Shown one piece after another: positions 31,578 to 40,024 of a stretch of 44,177 bases of DNA. Position 1 is the first letter of the stretch; each line of letters begins with the position of its first letter. The translations under genes and the position numbers were made by a program. The DNA comes from CAZLIC01 sp964559535 (GTDB taxonomy: Bacteria; Pseudomonadota; Alphaproteobacteria; Rhodobacterales; Rhodobacteraceae). The notes beneath the pieces are model-generated. The model did no database searches, was not told where the DNA came from, and saw only the letters and a program-made list of their open reading frames with translations. The stretch is from the NCBI GenBank assembly GCA_964559535.1, contig CAZLIC010000029.1, positions 1 to 44,177 on the forward strand. Reading direction: 5' to 3'.

Positions 31578-32562
31578 TTTCCTGCGCGCCAACCCGGCCG
31601 AGGCCAAGCTGCTGGCGGTGCTGGTGGTGATCGTCCTCTTCCTCGCCGTTACCTCTCCCGAGTTCCTGACGCTGGTGAATCTGACCTCGCTCTTGAACAA
31701 CAACGCGGTCAACGTGATCTGGGCGGTGGGCCTTCTGGTGGTGCTGATCGCCGGGGGGATCGACATTTCCTTCGCGGTGGCGGCCAGCGTGGTGCAGTAC
31801 CTGACCGTGATGCTGCTGATCGGCATGGGCGGCGGCGGCTGGGCAGTGGGGCTGCTGATTGCCGCGTCGCTGGGCATCGGGCTGGGGCTGGTGAACGCCG
31901 CGCTGATCCACGGCTTCCGCATCATCTCGATCGTGGTGACGATCAGCACCTTCAACGCCTTCTTCGGCCTGCTGATGTTCTTTACCAGCGGGAAAAGCAT
32001 CTACAACCTGCCATCCTGGCTGTCGAAACCCATGTACCTGTGGGAGTACCAGACGGCCATCGGCTGGGCCGACATCCGGCTGCCGGTGGCGGTGTGCGTG
32101 CTGTGCATGGCGGCCACCTGGGCGCTGATCCGGCACACCACCACGGGGCGGCAGCTCTATGCCTTCGGCGACAACCCCGAGGGCGCGCGGCGGGCGGGCA
32201 TCAACATATGGCTGATGCAGGCCATTGCCTTCGGCTGGTGCGGCATGATGGCGGGGATTGCTGGCCTGATGCAGGCGCACATCGCCAAGGAAGCGGTGCC
32301 AAACGCGCTGATCGGGCGGGAACTGGACGTGCTGGCGGCGGTGGTGCTGGGCGGTGCGCGGCTGGGCGGCGGGCGCGGCACGGTCTTGGGCTGCGTGCTG
32401 GGCGTGGCACTGGTGGCCGTCACGCAGAACGGGCTGAACCTCCTGGGCGTCTCGCCCTATGCGTTCAAGATGGTGGTAGGGGTGGTGATCCTGCTGGCGA
32501 TTTCCACCTCGAACCTCGATCTGGCGAAAATCCTTGCGCCGCGGAAAGAGGATCGGGCATGA
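31570..32562 (+). CDS. Sugar ABC transporter permease 1, locus 2
   Basis: The protein has 330 residues with about eight to ten membrane segments. Family marks are NAVNVIWAVGLLVVLIAGGI followed by DISFAV, the coupling loop GDNPEGARRAGINIW, and AVVLGGARLGGGRGTVLGC. It pairs with the next permease as a heterodimer, as in LsrC/LsrD and RhaP/RhaQ. ATG at 31570 overlaps the ATPase stop; a longer open frame that begins within the ATPase gene is rejected. The stop overlaps the second permease start (ATGA). Confidence 0.92.
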   Translation: MRSFLRANPAEAKLLAVLVVIVLFLAVTSPEFLTLVNLTSLLNNNAVNVIWAVGLLVVLIAGGIDISFAVAASVVQYLTVMLLIGMGGGGWAVGLLIAASLGIGLGLVNAALIHGFRIISIVVTISTFNAFFGLLMFFTSGKSIYNLPSWLSKPMYLWEYQTAIGWADIRLPVAVCVLCMAATWALIRHTTTGRQLYAFGDNPEGARRAGINIWLMQAIAFGWCGMMAGIAGLMQAHIAKEAVPNALIGRELDVLAAVVLGGARLGGGRGTVLGCVLGVALVAVTQNGLNLLGVSPYAFKMVVGVVILLAISTSNLDLAKILAPRKEDRA

Positions 32563-33542
32563 CCCTGATTGCCCGCCTGAACCGCTCGCTGGGTCCCGAA
32601 GTGCCGGGGCTGGTGGGGTTCCTGCTGCTGGTGATTGCCGTCTTCGGCGCCACCGCACCGAACTTTCTCACTGCCGCCAACTTCGGCTCCATCGCGTTCC
32701 AACTGCCTGAACTGGGGCTGCTGACACTGGCCATGCTGATCCCCATCATCTCGGGTGGCTTCAACCTGGCCGTCATCTACACCGCCAACATGGCGGGCCT
32801 GACCCTGGCCTTCGTGCTGAAAACCTACGGAGGAGAGGATGCCGGGCTGTTTCCCTTCCTCCTTGGCACCGTGTTGGCGCTGGGCGTGGGGTTCCTGTCG
32901 GGGGCCGCGATGGGTGCCGTCATCGCCTACATCGGCGCGCATCCCATCCTTGTCTCGCTGGCGATGATGATCTTCCTGCGCGGCCTGGGCGAGTTCCTGA
33001 CGCGCGGCGGCGACATCTCGGGCTTCCCCGACTACCTCGCCGTACTGGGCCACGGGTCGGTTGCGGGCATTCCCGTGCCGCTGATCCTGTTCCTGCTCTG
33101 CGCCGTGGTCTGGCACGTCATGCTGACGCGCACGCGCCACGGCTTTGCCGCGCGGATGGTCGGCTCGAACATCCGCGCGGCGGAATATTCCGGCATTCCC
33201 ACCAAACGCACGCTGGTCCTGATCTACGCGCTTTCCGGCACGATGTGCGCGGTGGCGGGCATCCTGATGCTGTCGCGCTTCAACTCGGTGCGGGTAGGGC
33301 ACGGCGAGGCGCTGCTCTTGGTCACCGTTCTGGCCTGCTTTCTGGGCGGCGTGGACCCGTTCGGCGGCTTTGGCCGGGTTCTGCCGGTTGTGCTGGCGCT
33401 GATCGTGCTGCAGGTCCTGTCCAGCGGGCTGAACCTGCTGGGGGCGAACCAGCATCTGGCAACGGCCGTCTGGGGGCTGTTTCTGGTGGGCGTGATGATC
33501 CTGCGCTGGGTGGCGGCGCGATACCGACAACAAAGGGGGTAG
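32559..33542 (+). CDS. Sugar ABC transporter permease 2, locus 2
   Basis: The protein has 327 residues with about nine membrane segments. LTLAMLIPIISGGFNLAVIY, GAHPILVSLAMMIFLRGLGE, the coupling loop MVGSNIRAAEYSGIPTKR and LACFLGGVDPFGGFGR mark it as an RbsC-type permease. It is translationally coupled to permease 1. The epimerase gene starts 4 bp after its stop, so import and first catabolic step are tightly linked in the transcript. Confidence 0.92.
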   Translation: MTLIARLNRSLGPEVPGLVGFLLLVIAVFGATAPNFLTAANFGSIAFQLPELGLLTLAMLIPIISGGFNLAVIYTANMAGLTLAFVLKTYGGEDAGLFPFLLGTVLALGVGFLSGAAMGAVIAYIGAHPILVSLAMMIFLRGLGEFLTRGGDISGFPDYLAVLGHGSVAGIPVPLILFLLCAVVWHVMLTRTRHGFAARMVGSNIRAAEYSGIPTKRTLVLIYALSGTMCAVAGILMLSRFNSVRVGHGEALLLVTVLACFLGGVDPFGGFGRVLPVVLALIVLQVLSSGLNLLGANQHLATAVWGLFLVGVMILRWVAARYRQQRG

Positions 33543-33545
33543 GCC

Positions 33546-34394
33546 ATGGAAGGCTTTGGTGTTCACACCAGCATGTGGACGATGAACTGGGACCGGGCGG
33601 GGGCAGAAAGGACGATTCCCGCCGCGGCGGCCTACAAGATGGATTTCATCGAGATCGCGCTTCTGAACGCGCCCGCCGTGGATGCGCCGCACACGCGCGC
33701 CCTGCTGGAGAAGCACTCCATGCGCGCGGTGGCCTCGCTGGGCCTGCCGCAGCGCAACTGGGCTTCGGTGAACCCCGATGGCGCCATCGCTCACCTGGCC
33801 GAGGCCATCGACAAGGCCGCCGACATGGGCTGCGAGGCGCTGTCGGGCGTCACCTACGGCGGCATCGGCGAACGCACCGGCCTGCCGCCGACCATGGCCG
33901 AATACGACAACGTCGCGCGGGCATTGGCAGCGGCGGCGAAGCACGCCAAGTCGCGCGGCATCCTGTTCGGGATCGAGCCGGTGAACCGCTATGAGAACCA
34001 CCTTATCAACACCGGCTGGCAGGCCAGGTGGATGATCGAGAAGGTGGGGGCGGACAACATGTTCATCCACCTTGATACCTACCACATGAACATCGAGGAG
34101 AAGGGCGCAGGCAACGGCATCCTGGATGCGCGCGAGCACCTGCGCTACATCCACCTGTCGGAAAGCGACCGCGGCACGCCCGGCTGGGGCACCTGCGACT
34201 GGGACGAGGTGTTCTCGACGCTTGCGGCCATCGGGTTCAAGGGCGGGCTGGCGATGGAGAGCTTCATCAACATGCCGCCCGAGGTCGGATACGGCCTTGC
34301 GGTCTGGCGCCCGGTGGCCAAGAACTTCGAGGAAGTGATGGACAACGGCCTGCCCTTCCTGCGCGGCAAGGCGGCGCAATACCGGCTGATCTAG
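33546..34394 (+). CDS. Ketose 3-epimerase/isomerase, D-tagatose 3-epimerase-like
   Basis: The protein has 282 residues, a TIM-barrel epimerase of the tagatose/psicose 3-epimerase group. The four metal ligands are readable: Glu in GIEPVNRYENHL, Asp in FIHLDTYHMNIEEKG, His in YIHLSESDRGTPG, and Glu in GLAMESFI. The LDTYHMNIEE and ESDRGTPG segments are particularly typical. It should interconvert two ketoses at C3 with a divalent metal, feeding the kinases downstream; aldose-ketose isomerisation by a relative is a less likely alternative. ATG at 33546 follows GGGGGT. Confidence 0.9.
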   Translation: MEGFGVHTSMWTMNWDRAGAERTIPAAAAYKMDFIEIALLNAPAVDAPHTRALLEKHSMRAVASLGLPQRNWASVNPDGAIAHLAEAIDKAADMGCEALSGVTYGGIGERTGLPPTMAEYDNVARALAAAAKHAKSRGILFGIEPVNRYENHLINTGWQARWMIEKVGADNMFIHLDTYHMNIEEKGAGNGILDAREHLRYIHLSESDRGTPGWGTCDWDEVFSTLAAIGFKGGLAMESFINMPPEVGYGLAVWRPVAKNFEEVMDNGLPFLRGKAAQYRLI

Positions 34395-34416
34395 CGGGGC
34401 GGCGCAGGAAAGACGG

Positions 34417-34443
34417 CTCCCTTCCCCACGACGGGGGAGGGAG
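34417..34443 (+). repeat. Intercistronic GC-rich hairpin in the locus 2 operon
   Basis: CTCCCTTCCCC (34417-34427) pairs with GGGGGAGGGAG (34433-34443) across ACGAC, an 11-bp stem with one G-U wobble. It sits between the epimerase and kinase genes. It lacks a T-run and may be a mobile palindromic unit or an mRNA-processing hairpin. Confidence 0.5.
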
Positions 34444-34470
34444 GCGCATGGCGAAAGACGTGGAACAGGC

Positions 34471-35106
34471 ATGACGGCCGATATCGCGTTTGATGGATTG
34501 GCGGCCCTTCTTGCGGCGAAAGCCGCCGGGGGCCGGGTGCTTTGCGCCATTGCCGGGGCACCGGGGTCGGGCAAGTCCACCCTGGCCGACCGGCTGGTGG
34601 AACGGCTGAACGCAGGCGTACCCGGCACGGCGGCGGTGCTGCCGATGGACGGCTTCCACTACGACGACCTGCATCTGGTGCCTGCCGGCATGCGCCCCCG
34701 CAAGGGTGCACCCGACACCTTTGACGTAGGTGGGCTTTTCCATACGCTGCGCCGCTTGAAGGCACGCGACGAACCGTTCGTCGCCGTCCCGGTCTTCGAC
34801 CGCGACATCGAAATCGCCCGCGCCGGGGCGCGGATGATCGCGGCGGATGTCCCGGTGATCGTGGTCGAGGGCAACCACCTGCTGCTGACCCGCGGCGATT
34901 GGCCCCGCCTGCGTCCGCTGTTCGACGTGACCGTCTTCGCCGACGTGCCCGAACCCGTGCTGCGCGCGCGGCTGACGGCACGCTGGCAGCACTACAACCT
35001 GACCCCCGACGAAATCGCGTGGAAGCTGGACGGGAACGACCTGCCGAATGGCCGCCTGATCGTGGCCGAAAGCGCCCCGGCCGACTACAGGATCGCCAAC
35101 GGATGA
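34471..35106 (+). CDS. P-loop kinase, FrcK-like (nucleoside/sugar kinase family)
   Basis: The protein has 211 residues. The P-loop is IAGAPGSGKSTLADRLVERL (GAPGSGKST at 29-37). AAVLPMDGFHYDD supplies a catalytic or substrate Asp, RKGAPDTFDVGGLF matches uridine-kinase/pantothenate-kinase-like enzymes, and VIVVEGNHLLLTR is the conserved strand. FrcK-type kinases occur beside fructose importers in rhizobia, and their substrates are poorly defined. It therefore looks like a second sugar kinase in an operon that also has an FGGY kinase. The ribosome binding site is weak. It overlaps the FGGY gene by ATGA. Confidence 0.85.
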   Translation: MTADIAFDGLAALLAAKAAGGRVLCAIAGAPGSGKSTLADRLVERLNAGVPGTAAVLPMDGFHYDDLHLVPAGMRPRKGAPDTFDVGGLFHTLRRLKARDEPFVAVPVFDRDIEIARAGARMIAADVPVIVVEGNHLLLTRGDWPRLRPLFDVTVFADVPEPVLRARLTARWQHYNLTPDEIAWKLDGNDLPNGRLIVAESAPADYRIANG

Positions 35107-36485
35107 CGCCCACCGTCGCGGTTCTGGACGTGGGCAAGTCGAACGTGAAGCTTGTGGCCTGCGCGCCCGACGGCTCGGCGGTCGAGACGCTGACCACGCC
35201 GAACCCGGTGCTGCCGGGGCCGCCCTGGCGGCATCATGACCTTGCCGGGATGTCCAGGTGGGTGTTCGGCAACCTCGCGGCGCTGTGCGGGCGCCACCCG
35301 ATCACCGATTTCATCGCCACCGGCCACGGGTCGGGCGGCATCCTTGTGGGCGATGACCCCGACGCAGGCGACGGCACGGCGCTGCCGATGGTGGACTACG
35401 AACAGACGCTGCCTGCGGGGCTGGACGCCGACTATGCGCCCCGGTCGGGCGGGTTCTTCGACAGGGGCAGCGCAGTGATGATGGCCGCCACCCACACCGC
35501 GCGGCAGATGTTCTGGGCCGAACGCGACCGGCCCGCCGACTTCGCCCGTGCCCGCTGGCTGCTGGGCATCCCGCAATACTGGGCCTGGCGGCTGACTGGC
35601 GTGGCGGTCAGCGAGGTGACGATCCTCGGCGCCCAGTCGCACCTGTGGAACGTGCCCGCGCGTCATTGGGCCCCCATCGTGGCCGCACGCGGCTGGGGCC
35701 GCCTGATGCCCCCCTTCGCCGCGGCGGGCGACGTGCTGGGCACCATCCGCCCCGGCCTGGGCCTGCCGCCCCTGCGCGTGCATGCCGGGTTGCACGATTC
35801 CACCAGCGCGTTCACGCGCTTCCAGAAGGCGGGCCTTGCCGACGCGATGATGGTCTCGACCGGCACCTGGATCGTGGCGCTGGCCACCGGGGTGAACCTG
35901 CAAAGGCTGGACGAATCGCGCGGCGCCACCTGCAACGCCGATGTGGCGGGGAACCCGATCGCGGGCGCGCTGACCATGGGCGGGCGCGAATATTCCGCCG
36001 TGGCGGGCGACCAGCCTACGGAGGCACGCGCCGACCCCGCCACCCTGTCGCGCCTGATCGCACGCGGCACCATGGCGCTGCCCACCTTCGGCACCAATGA
36101 CGGGCAGTTCCCCGGCAGCGCAGGCTGCGGCCGCATTGACGGCCCCCCGACTGAGTCACCACAGGAACGCCACGCGCTGGCCGTCCTGTATACCGCGCTC
36201 TTGACCGTCGCCGTCATCGACACGCTGGACCCTGCCCGCGACGTCGTGCTGGACGGCAGCTTCCTGCGTGACCCGGCCTTTGCCGCGCTGGTGGCCGCGC
36301 TGCGCCCCCATGCCCGCACCCTGACCACACCCGAAACCAACGGCATCGCCGCAGGCGCCGCCCTCCTCTGCTCGGGCGCCACGCCTGACCTGCCCCTGCA
36401 CACCCCCGCTCCCCTGCCGGGCCTGCCCGACATCACCCCCTACGCCGCCCGCTGGCGCGGCCTTGCCGAAGGAACCATCCGATGA
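35103..36485 (+). CDS. FGGY-family carbohydrate kinase, RhaK/fuculokinase-like
   Basis: The protein has 460 residues. AVLDVGKSNVKLVACAPDG is the phosphate-binding N-terminus of the FGGY/actin-like fold. NPVLPGPPWRHHDL, GIPQYWAWRLTGVAVSEVT and AGLHDSTSAFTRF, where Asp is the likely catalytic base, resemble rhizobial RhaK-type kinases rather than xylulokinase. MVSTGTWIVALATG matches the second nucleotide-binding segment. It probably phosphorylates a ketose at C1, giving the substrate for the downstream aldolase. It is coupled at both ends by ATGA overlaps. The exact sugar (rhamnulose, fuculose, ribulose or other) is not resolved. Confidence 0.88.
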   Translation: MTPTVAVLDVGKSNVKLVACAPDGSAVETLTTPNPVLPGPPWRHHDLAGMSRWVFGNLAALCGRHPITDFIATGHGSGGILVGDDPDAGDGTALPMVDYEQTLPAGLDADYAPRSGGFFDRGSAVMMAATHTARQMFWAERDRPADFARARWLLGIPQYWAWRLTGVAVSEVTILGAQSHLWNVPARHWAPIVAARGWGRLMPPFAAAGDVLGTIRPGLGLPPLRVHAGLHDSTSAFTRFQKAGLADAMMVSTGTWIVALATGVNLQRLDESRGATCNADVAGNPIAGALTMGGREYSAVAGDQPTEARADPATLSRLIARGTMALPTFGTNDGQFPGSAGCGRIDGPPTESPQERHALAVLYTALLTVAVIDTLDPARDVVLDGSFLRDPAFAALVAALRPHARTLTTPETNGIAAGAALLCSGATPDLPLHTPAPLPGLPDITPYAARWRGLAEGTIR

Positions 36486-37165
36486 CCGAAGCCGAACTCC
36501 GCCAGCACATGGTGGAAACCTGCCGCAAGATGAATGCCACCGGCATCAACCAGGGCACGGCGGGCAACCTCTCGGCCCGGCTCCAGGACCGCTTCCTGAT
36601 CACCCCCTCGTCCTTGCCCTATGACACGATGGTGCCCGAAGACATCGTCGAGATGGGCTACGACGGCACCTACGTCGGCCGCCGCCCGTCTTCGGAATGG
36701 CGCTTTCACCGCGACATCCTGCGCGCGCGGGCCGACATCAACGTGGTGCTGCACTGCCATTCGCTGTACGCCACCAGTGTCGCCTGCCACCACCGCACCA
36801 TCCCGGCCTTCCACTACATGGTGGGGGTGATGGGCGGCAACACGCTGCGCTGCGCCGCCTACGCCACCTACGGCACGCAGGCCCTGTCGGACGCGGCGCT
36901 GGCGGCGCTGCAGGGCCGGATGGCCTGCCTGCTGGGCCAGCACGGGCAGATTTCCCTGGGCACCACGCTGGACGCCGCGCTGTGGATGGCGGTCGAGGTG
37001 GAAACGCTGGCGCGGATGTATGTGCAGACATTGGCGATGGGCGAACCGCCAATCCTGTCGGACGAAGAGATGGACCGCGTGATCGCGCAGATGACGCGGA
37101 TGAGCTATGGCCTGGGGCCAGAGGCCGAAGGGTCCAACGATGTGGCCCGCCCGCGCCCGGCCTGA
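36482..37165 (+). CDS. Class II aldolase, L-fuculose-phosphate aldolase type
   Basis: The protein has 227 residues, close to FucA. These zinc enzymes cleave ketose-1-phosphates to DHAP and an aldehyde. GTAGNLSAR (26-33, with Asn29), PSSEW with Glu72, the zinc ligands His91 and His93 in VLHCHSLYA, and a third His154 in LGQHGQISLG match the FucA active site. It is the last gene of the operon. With an epimerase and a ketose kinase upstream, the products would be DHAP and lactaldehyde or glycolaldehyde, depending on the sugar. Confidence 0.92.
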   Translation: MTEAELRQHMVETCRKMNATGINQGTAGNLSARLQDRFLITPSSLPYDTMVPEDIVEMGYDGTYVGRRPSSEWRFHRDILRARADINVVLHCHSLYATSVACHHRTIPAFHYMVGVMGGNTLRCAAYATYGTQALSDAALAALQGRMACLLGQHGQISLGTTLDAALWMAVEVETLARMYVQTLAMGEPPILSDEEMDRVIAQMTRMSYGLGPEAEGSNDVARPRPA

Positions 37166-37205
37166 CCGCCGCAATAACCTGACGGCCCCGTAAATCCCGG
37201 AAATT

Positions 37206-37217
37206 GTCACGCGTGAC
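37206..37217. promoter_or_regulatory. Perfect 12-bp palindrome upstream of the Fur-family gene
   Basis: GTCACGCGTGAC is a perfect palindrome 66 bp before the Fur-family start and 40 bp after the aldolase stop. It could be an operator for the regulator gene. It does not resemble a classic AT-rich Fur box. Confidence 0.35.
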
Positions 37218-37283
37218 CCTGCGCCGATGGCGTGCTATGCCCGTCGGCCAGAACGCCAGGGACCGCAGCGCAGGACACCGGCC

Positions 37284-37718
37284 ATGACCCGGATCGACCC
37301 AGAAGACCTGTCCGAACGCTGCCGCGCGGCGGGCCTGCGGATGACCGGGCCGCGGCAGGCCATCCTGCGCGTGCTGGCCGAAGCCGCCGACCACCCCGAT
37401 GTCGAGGAACTGCACCGCCGGGTGGTGGCCATCGAGCCGGGCATCAGCATCGCCACGGTCTATCGCACCATGAGCACGCTGGCCGAACTGGGCCTGATCG
37501 AGAGACACAGCTTTGCCGATGGCCGTGCCCGATACGAAAAGGCGCCCGACTCGCACCACGACCACCTGATCAACGTCGAGACCGGCGAAGTGGTTGAATT
37601 CCAGTCCGACGAGATCGAGCGCATCCAGCAGGACATCGCCCGCCGCCTCGGGTTCGACATCGTCAGCCACCGGCTGGAAATCTACGTCCGCCCGCAGCGC
37701 CGCCGCAGCGCCGACTGA
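37284..37718 (+). CDS. Fur-family metalloregulator (Fur/Mur type)
   Basis: The protein has 144 residues. The winged helix is GLRMTGPRQAILRVLAEAAD through ISIATVYRTMSTLAELGLIE, with the Fur recognition helix. The regulatory metal site is suggested by HHDHLINVETGEVVEF (His91, His92, His94) and His75. There is one cysteine only (Cys13), so the structural CxxC zinc site is absent, as in the manganese- or iron-responsive Fur/Mur proteins of Rhodobacterales. ATG at 37284 is preferred over an upstream in-frame start because of AGGA and the family N-terminus. It has no clear link to the sugar genes on either side, and converges on gnd after 7 bp. Confidence 0.9.
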   Translation: MTRIDPEDLSERCRAAGLRMTGPRQAILRVLAEAADHPDVEELHRRVVAIEPGISIATVYRTMSTLAELGLIERHSFADGRARYEKAPDSHHDHLINVETGEVVEFQSDEIERIQQDIARRLGFDIVSHRLEIYVRPQRRRSAD

Positions 37719-37725
37719 CCCCCGC

Positions 37726-39126
37726 TCAGCCGTGCGTGCCCCAGGGCCCGTGGCGGCCCGCCGCCCCGTCCAGCCGGTCGAACCCATGCGCCCCGAAGAA
37801 GTCGCGCTGCGCCTGAATCATGTTGGCGGTGCCGCGCGCCGTGCGCATCAGGTCGAACCACGCCAGCCCGGCGGAAAGCGCGGGCAGCGCGTGGCCATGG
37901 CTGGCCCCTGCCGCCACCACGCGGCGCAGCGCCGGAACCGTGCGGCGCAGGTGGCCCGCAAAGAACGGCGCCAGGATCAGGTTGCGCGCCGGGTCGTCGG
38001 CCAGCGCCGCGGCCATGTCGTTCAGCATGGCCGAGCGGATGATGCAGCCCGCGCGCCACACCCGCGCCACGCCGGGCATGTCCAGCGCCCAGCCGAATTC
38101 GCGCCCGGCCGCGGCCATCATGGTAAAGCCCTGCGCATAGCACAGGATCTTGCCCGCAATCAGCGCCGCCTCCAGATCCTCCACCGGCAACGCCACAGGC
38201 TGCGGTGCCGCGCCGAAGGCCGCCTGTCCCGCCGCCCGCTCGGCCCGCCGCGCGCTGACATTGCGCGCCATCACCGCCGCCTCGATCACCGGCACGGGGG
38301 CCGCCAGATGCTGCGCTTCCACGGCGGTCCACCGCCCGGTCCCCTTCTGCCCGGCGGAATCCACGATCATGTCCAGCATCGGCCCGCCACCGATGGGGTC
38401 GCGCGCCATGGCCACCGCGGCGGAAATCTCGATCAGATAGGACTGCAGCGTGCCGCCGTTCCAGCGCGCAAGCACGGTGCCGATGTCGGCGGCGGCCATC
38501 GCCATGCCGTCGCGCATCACGCCATAAGTCTCGGCGATCATCTGCATGTCGGCATATTCGATGCCGTTGTGCACCGCCTTCACGAAGTGGCCAGCGCCTT
38601 CCGGACCCATCCAGGCGGCGCAGGGCGTGCCATCCTCGGCCCGCGCGGCAATCGCCGTCAGCACCGGCGCCATCCGCGCCCAGTCCTCGGCCATACCGCC
38701 CGCCATGATGGCCGGGCCATGCCGCGCGCCCTCTTCCCCGCCCGAAACCCCGATGCCCATGGTGCGGAACGGCAGGCCCGCGCGGGCGCGGCGGTTGGTA
38801 TCGTGGAAGTTCGCATTGCCCGCGTCGATCACCAGATCGTCGGGGGACAGATACGGGGCAAGCGCCGCAATCTGCTCGTCCACCGCATCTCCCGCAGGCA
38901 CCATCAGGATGATCGCGCGCGGCGGAGCGATGGAGGCCACCAACTCGGCCAGCGTTGCAGTCGGCACGATGCGCGCGGCTAGAACACCCGCCCCGGCATG
39001 AAACGCCTGCGTGACGGCCGCCGTGCGGTTCCACACCGCAATCGGAAATCCCTTCTCGGCAATGTTCAGCGCCAGCGCGGCCCCCATGGTGCCCAGCCCG
39101 ACCAACCCGACAGATGCCTGCGTCAT
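37726..39126 (-). CDS. gnd: 6-phosphogluconate dehydrogenase, decarboxylating
   Basis: The protein has 466 residues, the long form. It oxidatively decarboxylates 6-phosphogluconate to ribulose-5-phosphate with NADP or NAD. GLVGLGTMGAALALNIAEKG is the Rossmann start; VIDAGNANFHDTNRR, GIGVSGGEEGARHGPAIMAG, the catalytic Lys/Asn segment HFVKAVHNGIEYADMQMIAE and GQKGTGRWT are all present. It completes the idonate/gluconate route with gntK on the other arm. ATG at 39126 overlaps the SMP-30 stop and has GGAG upstream. It is the last gene of the leftward operon. Confidence 0.96.
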   Translation of the reverse strand: MTQASVGLVGLGTMGAALALNIAEKGFPIAVWNRTAAVTQAFHAGAGVLAARIVPTATLAELVASIAPPRAIILMVPAGDAVDEQIAALAPYLSPDDLVIDAGNANFHDTNRRARAGLPFRTMGIGVSGGEEGARHGPAIMAGGMAEDWARMAPVLTAIAARAEDGTPCAAWMGPEGAGHFVKAVHNGIEYADMQMIAETYGVMRDGMAMAAADIGTVLARWNGGTLQSYLIEISAAVAMARDPIGGGPMLDMIVDSAGQKGTGRWTAVEAQHLAAPVPVIEAAVMARNVSARRAERAAGQAAFGAAPQPVALPVEDLEAALIAGKILCYAQGFTMMAAAGREFGWALDMPGVARVWRAGCIIRSAMLNDMAAALADDPARNLILAPFFAGHLRRTVPALRRVVAAGASHGHALPALSAGLAWFDLMRTARGTANMIQAQRDFFGAHGFDRLDGAAGRHGPWGTHG

Positions 39127-40016
39127 GGTGTCTGATCTCCGTTGCGGTTCAGCACGATGGAATAGACCGAGGTGGTGGCGGTGATGAACAGCCGGTGCTT
39201 TGCCCGCCCGCCGAAGCACAGGTTCGACACCGTCTCGGGCACCAGGATCTTGCCCAAGAGCGTGCCATCGGGGGCAAAGCAATGCACCCCGTCCCCGGCC
39301 GAGGACCAGAGGTTCCCGTCGGTATCGCAGCGGATGCCATCGGCGCAGCCGCGGTCAGGCTTGGCAAAGAACCGGCCGTTCACCGGGCGGCCCCCGACCA
39401 TGTCATAGACGCGGATGTGCTGGGGGTCGTTGCCGAACATGCGTCCGGTGTCGGCCACATACAGCAGGCGTTCGTCGGGGCTGAAACACAGGCCGTTCGG
39501 GCAGTGCATGTCGGTGACCATGGCTTCGATCTCGCCCGTGTCCGGTTCCACCCGGTACACATGGCAGGGCAGAAGCTGCGGCTCGCGGTAGCCCTCGTAG
39601 TCGGTCATGATCCCGTAATGCGGGTCGCTGAACCACACCCCACCATCCCGCGCCACCACCACATCATTTGGCGAATTCAGCGCCTTGTGCCCCACGCTGA
39701 TGGCCAGCGTGGTGATCCGCCCGTCATGTTCGGTGCGCGTCACCCGGCGGTGGCCATGCTCGCAACTGACCAGCCGCCCCTGCCGGTCGCGCGTGTGGCC
39801 GTTGGCATAGTGTGAGGGCTGGCGGAACACCGTCACCCCGTCCTCGGTCCAGCGCAGGATGCGGTTGTTCGGAATGTCGGAAAACAACAGGCACTGGTGG
39901 TCGCCAAACCACACCGGCCCCTCCACCCAGTCAAACCCGGTCGCCAGCCGCTTCACCGGCGCATTGCCCATGACAAAGGACGCAAAACGGGGATCGTGGA
40001 TTTCGTAGAACGACAT
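39123..40016 (-). CDS. SMP-30/gluconolactonase-family lactonase
   Basis: The protein has 297 residues, a six-bladed beta-propeller. Likely calcium ligands are Glu in WVEGPVWFGDHQ, Asn in NSPNDVVVARDGGVWFSDP, Asn in CPNGLCFSPDER and Asp in CADGIRCDTDGNLW. Members hydrolyse sugar lactones such as gluconolactone, fitting supply of aldonic acids to the idonate/gluconate pathway here. There is no signal peptide, so it acts in the cytoplasm. ATG at 40016 has AGGGG upstream, and the longer upstream frame through idnD is rejected. It follows idnD by 8 bp and overlaps gnd. Confidence 0.9.
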   Translation of the reverse strand: MSFYEIHDPRFASFVMGNAPVKRLATGFDWVEGPVWFGDHQCLLFSDIPNNRILRWTEDGVTVFRQPSHYANGHTRDRQGRLVSCEHGHRRVTRTEHDGRITTLAISVGHKALNSPNDVVVARDGGVWFSDPHYGIMTDYEGYREPQLLPCHVYRVEPDTGEIEAMVTDMHCPNGLCFSPDERLLYVADTGRMFGNDPQHIRVYDMVGGRPVNGRFFAKPDRGCADGIRCDTDGNLWSSAGDGVHCFAPDGTLLGKILVPETVSNLCFGGRAKHRLFITATTSVYSIVLNRNGDQTP

Positions 40017-40024
40017 GGGAACCC

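Noticed and set aside
31246..34628. Long leftward open frames opposite the locus 2 permeases and epimerase
   Set aside because: They are antisense to clear membrane proteins and an epimerase. The composition is that of reverse-complemented GC-rich genes.
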